NCBI GenBank assembly: GCA_963968595.1
Contig: CAXAHJ010000039.1
Span: forward strand, 1 to 32,208
Length of the DNA stretch: 32,208 nucleotides
Direction of reading: 5' to 3'
Source of the DNA: GCA-2730975 sp937893275
GTDB taxonomy: Bacteria; Verrucomicrobiota; Verrucomicrobiia; Opitutales; Seribacteraceae
The translations under genes were made by a program, and so were the position numbers. The notes beneath the pieces are model-generated. The model did not search any database, was not told the DNA's origin, and saw nothing but the letters and a program-made list of their open reading frames with translations. Each line of letters starts with the position of its first letter. The stretch's first letter is position 1. Of the stretch, positions 7,887 through 15,286 are shown in pieces.

Positions 7887-8630
7887 ATGATCAGTTTCTC
7901 GGTAATTATTCCAGCTTACAATGAGGAAGCTCTTCTTGCCGAAACTATTGCCGAGATTCGTCGAGGTATGGACGATTTGTTGCCAATCGCCGGAGAAATA
8001 ATTGTAGTCGACAACAATTCCGTGGACCGTACGCCCAAGATCGCTACGAATGCAGGAGCACGCGTCGTGTTCGAGCCGATCAATCAAATTTCCAGGGCCC
8101 GAAACTCCGGTGCTCGAGAAGCGAAGGGTAAATACTTTTTTTTCGTGGATGCAGATACAGTTGTACCTTTCCCGCTACTTAAAAAAAGCCTGAGTTTAAT
8201 GATCGCCGGCGAAATCGGCGCGGGAGGTTCTACGTTACGCTTCGATTCTAAGTTGCCGGAAGGCTCGTTAGATCACTTTTTTGCCAATTTTTGGAACTGG
8301 GTTTCCCGTTCTTTTCGTATGGCAGCCGGGAGCTTTATCTTTTGTCGAAGGGAAGCCTTTGAGTCCATAGGGGGATTTTCCCAGAAAGTTTTTGCAGGGG
8401 AGGAGATTTTTCTATCTATGGATCTGAAAAGGTGGTGTCGAAAGAGCGGTTACGCCTTTCGGATACTGAAGTGTCATCCTGTTGTGACTTCTTCTCGCAA
8501 GCTATTTTGGCATTCCAAAGCTCGGATATTTGGTGTGATTCTATTGCCGATGATTTTTCCGTTTGTTTTAAGGTCCAAACGCTTTTGCAACTTTTGGTAT
8601 GCAAGGCCCGATGTGAAGGGTCGCGAATGA
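7887..8630 (+). CDS. Family 2 glycosyltransferase
   Basis: A GT-A fold enzyme that transfers a sugar from a nucleotide sugar; the acceptor is unknown. The start FSVIIPAYNEE, the nucleotide-binding VVDNNSVDRT (40-49) and the metal-binding DAD (88-90) are typical of GT2, and GEEIFL near 171-176 is likely the later acidic catalytic motif. Residues 214-228 are hydrophobic (FGVILLPMIFPFVLR), suggesting attachment to the membrane. At 247 residues it is a compact single-domain member. A GAGG sequence lies about ten bases before the ATG. The gene converges with an oxidoreductase gene only 7 bases away. Work on lipid or surface glycans is an inference. Confidence 0.88.
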   Translation: MISFSVIIPAYNEEALLAETIAEIRRGMDDLLPIAGEIIVVDNNSVDRTPKIATNAGARVVFEPINQISRARNSGAREAKGKYFFFVDADTVVPFPLLKKSLSLMIAGEIGAGGSTLRFDSKLPEGSLDHFFANFWNWVSRSFRMAAGSFIFCRREAFESIGGFSQKVFAGEEIFLSMDLKRWCRKSGYAFRILKCHPVVTSSRKLFWHSKARIFGVILLPMIFPFVLRSKRFCNFWYARPDVKGRE

Positions 8631-8637
8631 GGCTATT

Positions 8638-9624
8638 TTATTCAAAAGGGTAGCGTAATCCCCATTGGGCACGGATTTCGTCCAAGGTCTCCATTATTGA
8701 AATGCTTTCATCGAGGGGCATTACATCGCTTTCCAATTGGCCATTTCGAAGCAATTTCATGAATGCTGCGGCTTCATAGTTAAAACCGTTACCCGAAAAG
8801 GGTAGGGCATAAATTTCCTCAGATTCGTCATTGCGTGTTAAGATTAATTCTTGGGGACGCCAGCACTGTCTCGAGATTTTCAACTTCGCTTCGCTGCCTG
8901 CAAGTACTGTTTCCTGAGAGGTTTGAGCCTCGAGAGAAGAATGCATGATGGAAAGTGCTCCTTCGTCGTGCCGAAAGATATATGCCGCCTGCTCGTCCAC
9001 TCCTGTTTCGCCTTTGTGCCAAGTGGTGACGATTGCTTCCGGTTTGCCAAAGAGCATGGAGGATAGGGATATCGGATAAATACCAATGTCCAGAAGCGAC
9101 CCGCCTGCCAATTCCATGTTTAGCAATCTGCTTTTTGGGTCGCGATTCTTGGCCTTGAAGCCGAAATCGGCCTGTAGGGAGCGAAGTTTTCCCAAGGTTC
9201 CGTTGGCAACGAGTTCACGAACCTTCGCCATTCCGGGTGGAAATCGTGACCACATCCCCTCCATCAGCAATGTTTTCTTGGTTCGAGCCACATCGACCAT
9301 ATGCCGAACCTGCTTGGCATTTACGGCCATCGGCTTTTCGCAAAGAACGGCTTTCCCTGCCTCTATGCATGTTACGGTATTTGAGGCATGCTCTGTGTGT
9401 GGTGTCGCTATGTAGACTGCGTCTATTTCTTGGTCGCACGCTAAGGATTCGTAGGAAGCGTGACGATTGGTAATCTGCCACTTTTCGGCAAAAGCTATGG
9501 CAGTCTTGGGATTTCGCGAACCCACGGCCTTCAGTTCGGCATCGGAAAGGACGGAGAGTCCTTCTGCAAATGCATTGGCAATGCGACCAGTGCCTAGGAT
9601 TCCCCAGCGTATTTGTTCTTTCAT
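8638..9624 (-). CDS. Gfo/Idh/MocA family oxidoreductase
   Basis: An NAD(P)-dependent dehydrogenase of sugars, inositols or related compounds. The Rossmann motif GILGTGRIA lies at 8-16, the EKP motif (CEKPMAV) at 96-98, and the later LLDIGIYPI at about 177-185 holds the D and YP seen in this family. I chose the ATG at 9624, which gives MKEQIRWGILGTG directly before the fold and a normal length of 328 residues; the longer frame to 9750 would add 42 residues of non-conserved sequence. The substrate cannot be told from sequence. The closest familiar types are trans-1,2-dihydrobenzene-1,2-diol or 1,5-anhydrofructose reductase-like members. It converges with the glycosyltransferase gene. Confidence 0.9.
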   Translation of the reverse strand: MKEQIRWGILGTGRIANAFAEGLSVLSDAELKAVGSRNPKTAIAFAEKWQITNRHASYESLACDQEIDAVYIATPHTEHASNTVTCIEAGKAVLCEKPMAVNAKQVRHMVDVARTKKTLLMEGMWSRFPPGMAKVRELVANGTLGKLRSLQADFGFKAKNRDPKSRLLNMELAGGSLLDIGIYPISLSSMLFGKPEAIVTTWHKGETGVDEQAAYIFRHDEGALSIMHSSLEAQTSQETVLAGSEAKLKISRQCWRPQELILTRNDESEEIYALPFSGNGFNYEAAAFMKLLRNGQLESDVMPLDESISIMETLDEIRAQWGLRYPFE

Positions 9625-9766
9625 GATTCGACATGCAAATTCCGAATACGCGAAGGGCAAGTCCGAAACCAATTGTAAGCTCACCTCAAGCTTGACCTTA
9701 TGCTTATCTCGGTTTTCTTTGAATACGAGATTCATTGCTTGAATCGTCAATCATTTTCCTCTCGCT

Positions 9767-10267
9767 ATGAAAATTTCATTCCTGCTCCTCATTGTCTTTC
9801 TAATCAGCGGCTGTTTTGAGTCAGGCGACTCCGGTGCATCGGATACTGGTCAAGTTTCGGTTTCACCGTCCGGGGTTCCCCAAGATTTATCCTCTGTTGT
9901 GGCTACGGCAAGCGAGTCGCCTCATTTTAATAAAGAAATCTTGAAAGCTTTGTCCGCACGACCATTGGCGGAGATTGATTACGATAGACTTTCGGGAGTC
10001 GTCCATGAAAGTCTGAACGATGTGCGTGGAGATATTGAGGAAGCCATCGGCAAACAGGAAAAAATCAACTACGACCGCATTCACTCCATTATTTTCCAAA
10101 CGATATCGGATAACCTCAAGACGCAGAAACTTCCGGAACCTTCCCAGTTCCAGTTTATTTGTGACGTTAACGAACGCTGGATTTACCGTTGTAATCTCCA
10201 AAATGGTGAAATCGAATGCTTCAGCATGAGTTCGAACAAACTCAAACTCCTTTCAAGTGTAAGATGA
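9767..10267 (+). CDS. Small lipoprotein with an internal repeat
   Basis: The family is unknown to me. Residues 1-16 form a lipoprotein signal with lipobox LISGC and C16; Asp is absent at +2 (Phe), so the default outer-membrane sorting is likely in proteobacterial terms. Residues 20-52 are a Ser/Gly-rich linker. Two similar segments follow 30 residues apart: IDYDRLSGVVHESLND at 70-85 and INYDRIHSIIFQTISD at 100-115. The C-terminus (CDVNERWIYRCNLQNGEIEC) has three Cys that could form disulfides. The gene is divergent from the oxidoreductase and lies 43 bases before the second proline-rich lipoprotein gene. Confidence 0.8.
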   Translation: MKISFLLLIVFLISGCFESGDSGASDTGQVSVSPSGVPQDLSSVVATASESPHFNKEILKALSARPLAEIDYDRLSGVVHESLNDVRGDIEEAIGKQEKINYDRIHSIIFQTISDNLKTQKLPEPSQFQFICDVNERWIYRCNLQNGEIECFSMSSNKLKLLSSVR

Positions 10268-10310
10268 ATCCCCATCGCTTGCTCACTCCTCGCTTGCTTG
10301 TTGGCCTTAG

Positions 10311-11471
10311 ATGCGTTTTTGTTATTACATGAACTCGATAAGGTTATCACTGTTCCTAGGGTTGTCTTGTCTGCTGAGCTTTACCTTCTTTCTTGGTTCC
10401 TGTCGCTCGGTTGCCGAGTATCGGGGCACTCGTGCTCCTGGTTTTGCATCTCCTTACAGGGTTGCCGCAGTAGAGAAATCGTGGATGGCTCGACACAAGT
10501 ACGATCATGATCGTCGCCTTCTTATCCCTGAGCACAAAGGGACTCGTTGGGGAGCCGTTCAAGAATATAAGGAAGACGGATCCATAGTTTTTCGTGACTG
10601 GTGGGTACGAAACGTCAAGGTCGAGGACTTGGAGGCCAATCCCGAAACCGATGTGGTGAAAGCAGAGAAACCTGAACCTGCTTCGCTACCTGGCGAAAAC
10701 TCATTCGTTCCCGCTTCCGCTTTTCCCGCTCCAACATTTGAACCTTCTTCGGAGCCTTTTTCGCCCAGTCCGGTCATTTCATCAGCACCGGAAGCTGCTC
10801 CTTTTTCGCCCGAACCCTTCCCTGTGACCGATGGAACTCCGGAAATTGCACCCTTCGAACTTCCCCCCTTGGGCGTAGGATCGGGAGGAATGGCTACTCC
10901 CTCGCCTTTCACCCCTTTGCCGGGTGCAGTGCTGCCCTCTACTCCTCTTCCGGGCACGGCTATGCCGCCGCCGGCTCCATTCCCCGGTGGTGGTCCTGCA
11001 GCGGTTCCTAATCCCGATCCTGGAGCTCCTCCTGGTTTGGGTCTCCCTGTCATGGAGCAACCTCTTGTGCCGCCTCTTGATCCTGGCGGTGTGCCGCCAA
11101 TGGTTCCCGGAGGAGGAAACGCTCCAATGCCGGCCAACCCTTTTGCACCTGCACCTGGTGGACCTGCACCCGCACCCGGTAACCCTCCGGCAATGGAAAA
11201 TCCCTTTCCACCTGCACCTGGTGGAGGAGTGGACGCCGCACCAGTCGATCCTTTGCCTGATGCTCCTGCTCCTGCTCCTGCTCCTGCCGGTCCCGATCCC
11301 ATTGAAGGAAATCCTTTTGCCCCGGCACCTGGCGGACCTGCCCCCGGAGGAAACGTCCCAATGCCAGCTAACCCTTTTGCACCTGCCCCCGGTGGCCCTG
11401 CGCCTATGCCTGTTCCCGGAGGTGAGCCACCTTTACCAGCCGATCCATTCGGGCCTGCAGTAAAACCTTAG
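10311..11471 (+). CDS. Proline-rich lipoprotein (group B)
   Basis: A 386-residue exported protein of unknown family. The signal ends in lipobox LGSC (C31 from this ATG, or C25 if the in-frame ATG at 10329 is used; the latter gives the more usual length). A Trp/Tyr-rich block follows (WMARHKYDHDRRL, GTRWGAV, FRDWWVRNV) that resembles the block of the lipoprotein at 4548. From about residue 120 the protein is a low-complexity Pro/Ala/Gly tail with repeated NPFAPAPGG units, which could span the periplasm or bind a partner. Large frames open on the other strand and in frame +2 here are side effects of the biased composition. It precedes the MotA/ExbD genes on the same strand, with one opposed gene between. 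Confidence 0.8.
   Translation: MRFCYYMNSIRLSLFLGLSCLLSFTFFLGSCRSVAEYRGTRAPGFASPYRVAAVEKSWMARHKYDHDRRLLIPEHKGTRWGAVQEYKEDGSIVFRDWWVRNVKVEDLEANPETDVVKAEKPEPASLPGENSFVPASAFPAPTFEPSSEPFSPSPVISSAPEAAPFSPEPFPVTDGTPEIAPFELPPLGVGSGGMATPSPFTPLPGAVLPSTPLPGTAMPPPAPFPGGGPAAVPNPDPGAPPGLGLPVMEQPLVPPLDPGGVPPMVPGGGNAPMPANPFAPAPGGPAPAPGNPPAMENPFPPAPGGGVDAAPVDPLPDAPAPAPAPAGPDPIEGNPFAPAPGGPAPGGNVPMPANPFAPAPGGPAPMPVPGGEPPLPADPFGPAVKP
11112..11401 (+). repeat. Proline-rich coding repeats
   Basis: Two 56-base units, 11112-11167 and 11346-11401, encode GGN-A/V-PMPANPFAPAPGGPA and differ mainly at third positions; partial copies of NPFAPAPGG or NPFPPAPGG lie between them. The differences at silent positions suggest that the peptide motif is kept by selection. 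Confidence 0.75.
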
Positions 11472-11505
11472 CGTTTTTGCTCAGATCTTGTAATCCAATC
11501 GGGGT

Positions 11506-12030
11506 TTAAAGATCGAAGTTCTGGGAGTAACGGTAGGCTATTCCCGCTAACGAATTCCCCGTGGCAATCTCTTCGTTTTCGTCCTTCGCTTTGTCATGAG
11601 AATCATCCTTCTCCGGAGCTTCTTCAGGTTCTTCAGTATTTGGTTCGGGAACTGCTGGAATCTCTGTTTCTGCGAAATCGGATGAATCATCTGATTCCAG
11701 CGACTCCGGTTCAGAAATGGCTACGATTTCTTCCAACTCCATTGGAAGCTCGGGTATTGAATCGGGCAAGGTTTCGGCGGTGCTGGCAGATGGGGTAAGG
11801 CTTTCGCCTAAGCTAGGTTCCGGCAAAGGATTTGGTGACTGGTCAACATACTTGTCGAGATCGGCATTCAGGTTTCGCAGCCACACTCTGCTGACCGGGA
11901 TGGAAACTTCGGCCCCAATGAACTTTTTTAGGTCGGACCACGGTATTTTGGCGTAGCAGCCAGCCCCTCTCGTCTTGCCGCTTCCCTTCTTGCGCGGTTT
12001 TCCGTCTTTGTTCAGTGCTACTTCCGCCAT
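11506..12030 (-). CDS. Hypothetical protein, basic N-terminus and acidic tail
   Basis: I do not recognise this 174-residue protein. Residues 1-55 are basic and look folded (KPRKKGSGKTRGAGCYAKI, WSDLKKFIGAEVSIPVSRV), a pattern that may bind nucleic acid, though no named motif is seen. Residues 60-160 are rich in Glu, Asp, Ser and Pro and are likely disordered. No signal peptide or membrane segment is present. The gene lies on the minus strand between the group B lipoprotein and the channel gene, converging with the first and divergent from the second over 106 bases, so it could regulate the channel genes; that is only a position-based guess. Confidence 0.6.
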   Translation of the reverse strand: MAEVALNKDGKPRKKGSGKTRGAGCYAKIPWSDLKKFIGAEVSIPVSRVWLRNLNADLDKYVDQSPNPLPEPSLGESLTPSASTAETLPDSIPELPMELEEIVAISEPESLESDDSSDFAETEIPAVPEPNTEEPEEAPEKDDSHDKAKDENEEIATGNSLAGIAYRYSQNFDL

Positions 12031-12100
12031 TGATGAGAAGATAAAGTTTATTTAAATTTAGCTAGCAAGACAAAAGGCTGTTCTTTTGCAGTCTTTCGCG

Positions 12101-12129
12101 TTGAAGGTTCCGCATTAATTCCCAATAAT
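12101..12129 (+). promoter_or_regulatory. Possible promoter of the MotA/ExbD-like operon
   Basis: TTGAAG (12101-12106) and AATAAT (12124-12129) are separated by 17 bases and match the sigma-70 consensus at 4 and 5 of 6 places. The start would fall at or next to the ATG at 12137, which would make the message leaderless; no ribosome binding site is seen there, which agrees. Chance matches of this quality are common in AT-rich gaps. Confidence 0.35.
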
Positions 12130-12136
12130 TGTTTAT

Positions 12137-13177
12137 ATGGCACATCAAAAAGCAACGGTCCGAAAAATTGCGGTGGACAAGAAAAAATTTAGCCAAATCA
12201 ATGTGATGCAGCGAAGCGCCGGCGAAATGGGTAAGTTTGACAACGCTTCCGCCACATCCGTTCCGATGGCTAAGGCTGCATTGCTTGGACTCGCGTTGGG
12301 CATGGCATTCTATCTTTTCATTTTGGTGTTCCAGCTATCCGAGAGCACAAATGTGATTTATCTTTATTTCTATGATCGAGGCTGGGTTCCTTTCGTCCTC
12401 ACTTACCTGACTTTTTGGTCGTTCGCTATCCTTTGGTTTAAGCGACGTAAGCTGATGAACCAGTTGAGTGTCATCCAGTTCAAGGTTTTGCCAGAAGAAA
12501 TATCCGAAGATATTCGCGTGGAAAACCTCTCGCATTTCGAGGCTCACGTTAAGCGGTTGGGGTTCGATCCTAAGGAAAGTTTTCTTATCACTCGAATCCT
12601 AAGGGGCTTGGAACACTTTCGAGTACGACGAAAACATTCTGAAACTGCGGACGTGCTGTCTTCTCAATCCGAAATCGACGCGACTATGGTCGAATCCAGT
12701 TACGTAATCATCAAGGTGTTCATCTGGGCTATTCCGATACTTGGATTTATTGGTACCGTTCTTGGTATCAGTGATGCAGTATCCAGTTTTGGCGGCGAGA
12801 TGGGCGCCGCCGCCGACATAGCAGTCATCAAAGAAAAACTAGGTCAAGTCACGGGTGGCTTGAGCGAAGCATTCGACACCACCTTGGTGTCGCTCGTCTT
12901 CAGCTTGTTCGTTATGTTTCCGACTAGCATGATGCAAAAGGCAGAGGAGGATCTGCTCAACAAGGTGGACGAGTACTGCAACGAGTATTTTCTAAAACGT
13001 CTACGCGAACCAATCGATTCAGTTCATGGTTCCGGCGATCCTTCCGCCCTCCTACAACGTATAGAGAACCTGCAGACCTACCTTGTCCAAGTTCAGGAAT
13101 CGCAGACTTACGTTGCGGAGCAAATGACGCACGTAGCTCATCATTATGCCGCCATTGCGGGCGGCGCCAGCGAATGA
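12137..13177 (+). CDS. MotA/TolQ/ExbB-type proton channel protein
   Basis: This family forms inner-membrane pentamers that use the proton gradient to drive partner proteins. Four membrane segments are visible at about 47-67, 84-101, 188-214 and 243-265, with a cytoplasmic stretch of about 85 residues between the second and third. The third contains GFIGTVLGISDAV, matching the GTV-GI signature, and the fourth is preceded by SEAFDTTLVSL, matching the A--TT signature of TolQ/ExbB. The N-terminus of 45 residues is basic, and the C-terminus (305-335) looks helical. The 346 residues make it longer than TolQ or ExbB. Two ExbD-like genes follow on the same strand (gap 46 bases, then a 4-base overlap), so the three probably form one complex. 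Confidence 0.88.
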   Translation: MAHQKATVRKIAVDKKKFSQINVMQRSAGEMGKFDNASATSVPMAKAALLGLALGMAFYLFILVFQLSESTNVIYLYFYDRGWVPFVLTYLTFWSFAILWFKRRKLMNQLSVIQFKVLPEEISEDIRVENLSHFEAHVKRLGFDPKESFLITRILRGLEHFRVRRKHSETADVLSSQSEIDATMVESSYVIIKVFIWAIPILGFIGTVLGISDAVSSFGGEMGAAADIAVIKEKLGQVTGGLSEAFDTTLVSLVFSLFVMFPTSMMQKAEEDLLNKVDEYCNEYFLKRLREPIDSVHGSGDPSALLQRIENLQTYLVQVQESQTYVAEQMTHVAHHYAAIAGGASE

Positions 13178-13223
13178 GCCAGAGGCAGACCAACAGGGTT
13201 AGATAAGGTTTAGGGGGGGAATC

Positions 13224-14213
13224 TTGAAGAAGAAAAAAAACAACGACCTGCAGGTCTCGCTTTTCCCTTTTCTCAGTATCCTTGCATGCGTTTTGGGAAT
13301 CCTCACCTTGATGATTACGGCTATCGTGATAGCTCAAATCGATCCGGAAGCGGTAAACGAAAAAATCGAGACTGCGTTGCAGGATGATGAGGAATTTCAG
13401 AAGAAAATGGATGAACAACAGGCGATCATCCAAAAGATCAGAAATGAGATTAAGTCCATTCGAGCAAACCCAACGAAAAAAAATGATCCGGCGAAAAAGG
13501 GGAAGCTTGTTGCTGAAATAGCTGCGTTTGAAAAAAAGAAATCTGCCGTTTTGCAGAAAAACAAAAAATCAACGGCATTGAAGGCCGAGAGTCAGAAGGT
13601 GTCGGCGGAAATCGCAAAATTGACCGAGAGCTTGGATAAAGCCGAGGAGGAGTGGGATCTGATGAAGGATCCCAGTAAATTCACGACTATGGTAGTTAAA
13701 CAGAGTGGATCAGGGGTGGGGGGGGATTTGGAACCTACCTTTATTGAGTGCCGAACCGAGGGCATTCGTATTTATAAGGGGAAGGATATTAGTTTTGATG
13801 TTAAAACAGCTGAAATTTCTAAAAGCCCGAAACTTCAGACTTTAATTCAGACTGTTGCTAAGCAAGCTCCTTACCGTACTTGGATAAGCGCTCAAGGTAG
13901 TGAAATGGATGCACGCTTCGTAACGCGAGATGGCAGCACGATTACACTCAAAGACAAAAAGGGTAAGATTCTCCAGTTCCAAGCGTTGCAATTGTCACCA
14001 GCATCTCGACAGATCGTTCGCAAATACGAGGAGGCTCGCAAGGCCAAGAGACCTGATCCGGAAGCTCGCTTCGTGATCTTTTTGGTGCGGAGCAAAGGTA
14101 TCGCTGCATGGTCTAAAGCTACTCAAGTTTGCACAAAGTTCGATTGCCGATTTGGGCATCTCCCTCTTGATGGTGAGGGTGAAATCGATCTTTCGCTCTT
14201 TTCGGGATCGTGA
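13224..14213 (+). CDS. ExbD-like membrane protein lacking the channel Asp
   Basis: The TTG at 13224 is favoured as the start because a purine-rich AGGGGGGG run lies about five bases before it. The product of 329 residues has a basic start, one membrane segment (about 13-38) that reads VSLFPFLSILACVLGILTLM, a coiled-coil region (about 42-145) and a folded C-terminal domain (170-329). Placed against ExbD (PFIDVML), the PF pair aligns and S18 stands where ExbD has its proton-carrying Asp. The C-terminal domain begins PTFIECRTEG and ends with ARFVIFLVRSKGIAAW. It probably lies in the periplasm and pairs with the next gene product. The exact role is unknown. Confidence 0.8.
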   Translation: MKKKKNNDLQVSLFPFLSILACVLGILTLMITAIVIAQIDPEAVNEKIETALQDDEEFQKKMDEQQAIIQKIRNEIKSIRANPTKKNDPAKKGKLVAEIAAFEKKKSAVLQKNKKSTALKAESQKVSAEIAKLTESLDKAEEEWDLMKDPSKFTTMVVKQSGSGVGGDLEPTFIECRTEGIRIYKGKDISFDVKTAEISKSPKLQTLIQTVAKQAPYRTWISAQGSEMDARFVTRDGSTITLKDKKGKILQFQALQLSPASRQIVRKYEEARKAKRPDPEARFVIFLVRSKGIAAWSKATQVCTKFDCRFGHLPLDGEGEIDLSLFSGS

Positions 14214-15286
14214 AAAAAAGAAAGAAAGACCAAGGTGGCAGCCTCGATTCCTTGCTGGATACGATGACAACGGTCGTTGGTATTCTCATTATTTTGCTCA
14301 TCGTTGTGCAACTCGGAGCTGATTCAGCGGTCAAGCGTATCGTAGACGAGAAAAAGGAGAAAAATTCGGAGGAGTTAATGGAGATGGCGATGCGGCAATT
14401 CGAAGACCAGCGAAATGGGTTGCTTGAAGAGATGAAAAAATTGGAATTGAGCATAGCGGTAAAGAACAAGCAGGATCAAAAACTTGTCGGCGAGATCGCG
14501 AAGCTGGAAAAAAAGTTATTCGATCTCAAGTCATCAATACCCAAAAGTTTGGCGGATCCAACAGCCTTGCAAACTGAGAAGAAAAAGGTCGATGATGAGA
14601 AGAAAAAAATCGAAGTGAAATTAAAGAAAATAAAAGGTTTGTTGGCCAAGGCTCCAAAGCCCTCGTCCAAAAGTCTGAGCAAGGATGTCCACTTGCCTGA
14701 CCCTAAGCCTGCTCCGCCAAAGGCTACCCCCTTTCGGTTTCTATGCAGGGAGGGGAAAATCTATCCTCTGGACGATTCGAATTTGCGTAAAAGCGCCGAT
14801 GAAGCGATCGCCCAGTCCGGAATAAAGCCGAATAAAGATAGAGAGTACGATGGTAAGAAATTAGCTGCCCATTTCGGTCAAAAGAAACCTGGCAACGCGT
14901 TCTTTAGCCTCAAGGCGATTCCTGGGGGAGACAAACTTATACGATTTACCATGGAACGCCGTCCCAACATGGGCGAAGGCGAATTGGCTTTGGGTAAATC
15001 AGGTTCTGCATACATGAAAACTTTGGCCTCTCTCAAACCTGCCGACCGTTATCTCTTGTTCGAGGTCTTTCCCGATAGTTTTTCGACTTACTTGGCTGCT
15101 CGGGAAATTTCATCCAAACGAAAATTTCCTGCCGGCTGGAAACCCGCGCACCGATCAAATGATTGGTGGAGTTACTATTGGGGACACCATGACTTAGGTC
15201 GTTCGAAAGTTCCGTCCCCACCCAAGCCCAAACCCGGAGCAACCCCCAAGCCCAAACCCAAGAAACCTCCGAACGTGCTTGATTAA
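14210..15286 (+). CDS. ExbD-like membrane protein with the channel Asp
   Basis: GTG at 14210 overlaps the previous stop by four bases (GTGA), a sign of coupled translation. The product of 358 residues starts with basic MKKRKKDQGG, followed by SLDSLLDTMTTVVGILIILL with D13 and D17; D17 aligns with the ExbD proton-carrying Asp. A Lys/Glu-rich coiled coil (about 42-145), a Pro linker (about 160-173) and a C-terminal domain (174-325) follow. That domain starts FRFLCREGKIY and has DRYLLFEVFPDSFSTYLAAR near 279-298, resembling the partner's domain. The last 25 residues are Pro/Lys repeats (PKPKPG). The stop overlaps that of convergent pgi by four bases. Confidence 0.82.
   Translation: MKKRKKDQGGSLDSLLDTMTTVVGILIILLIVVQLGADSAVKRIVDEKKEKNSEELMEMAMRQFEDQRNGLLEEMKKLELSIAVKNKQDQKLVGEIAKLEKKLFDLKSSIPKSLADPTALQTEKKKVDDEKKKIEVKLKKIKGLLAKAPKPSSKSLSKDVHLPDPKPAPPKATPFRFLCREGKIYPLDDSNLRKSADEAIAQSGIKPNKDREYDGKKLAAHFGQKKPGNAFFSLKAIPGGDKLIRFTMERRPNMGEGELALGKSGSAYMKTLASLKPADRYLLFEVFPDSFSTYLAAREISSKRKFPAGWKPAHRSNDWWSYYWGHHDLGRSKVPSPPKPKPGATPKPKPKKPPNVLD

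Noticed and set aside
9625..9750. N-terminal extension of the oxidoreductase
   Set aside because: The Rossmann motif begins shortly after the ATG at 9624; the extra 42 residues are not family-like and would crowd the divergent promoter region.
10559..11302. Long minus-strand open frame (247 residues, Gly/Pro-rich) and a plus-strand one at 10924-11463
   Set aside because: They lie across the proline-rich lipoprotein; their composition is the mirror of its repeats, and no family features are seen.
12137..15286. Zorya-type defence system (ZorA/ZorB)
   Set aside because: The MotA-like plus ExbD-like pair recalls ZorAB, but no helicase or nuclease partner (ZorC, ZorD or ZorE) is next to it, there are two ExbD-like genes, and the setting is housekeeping.
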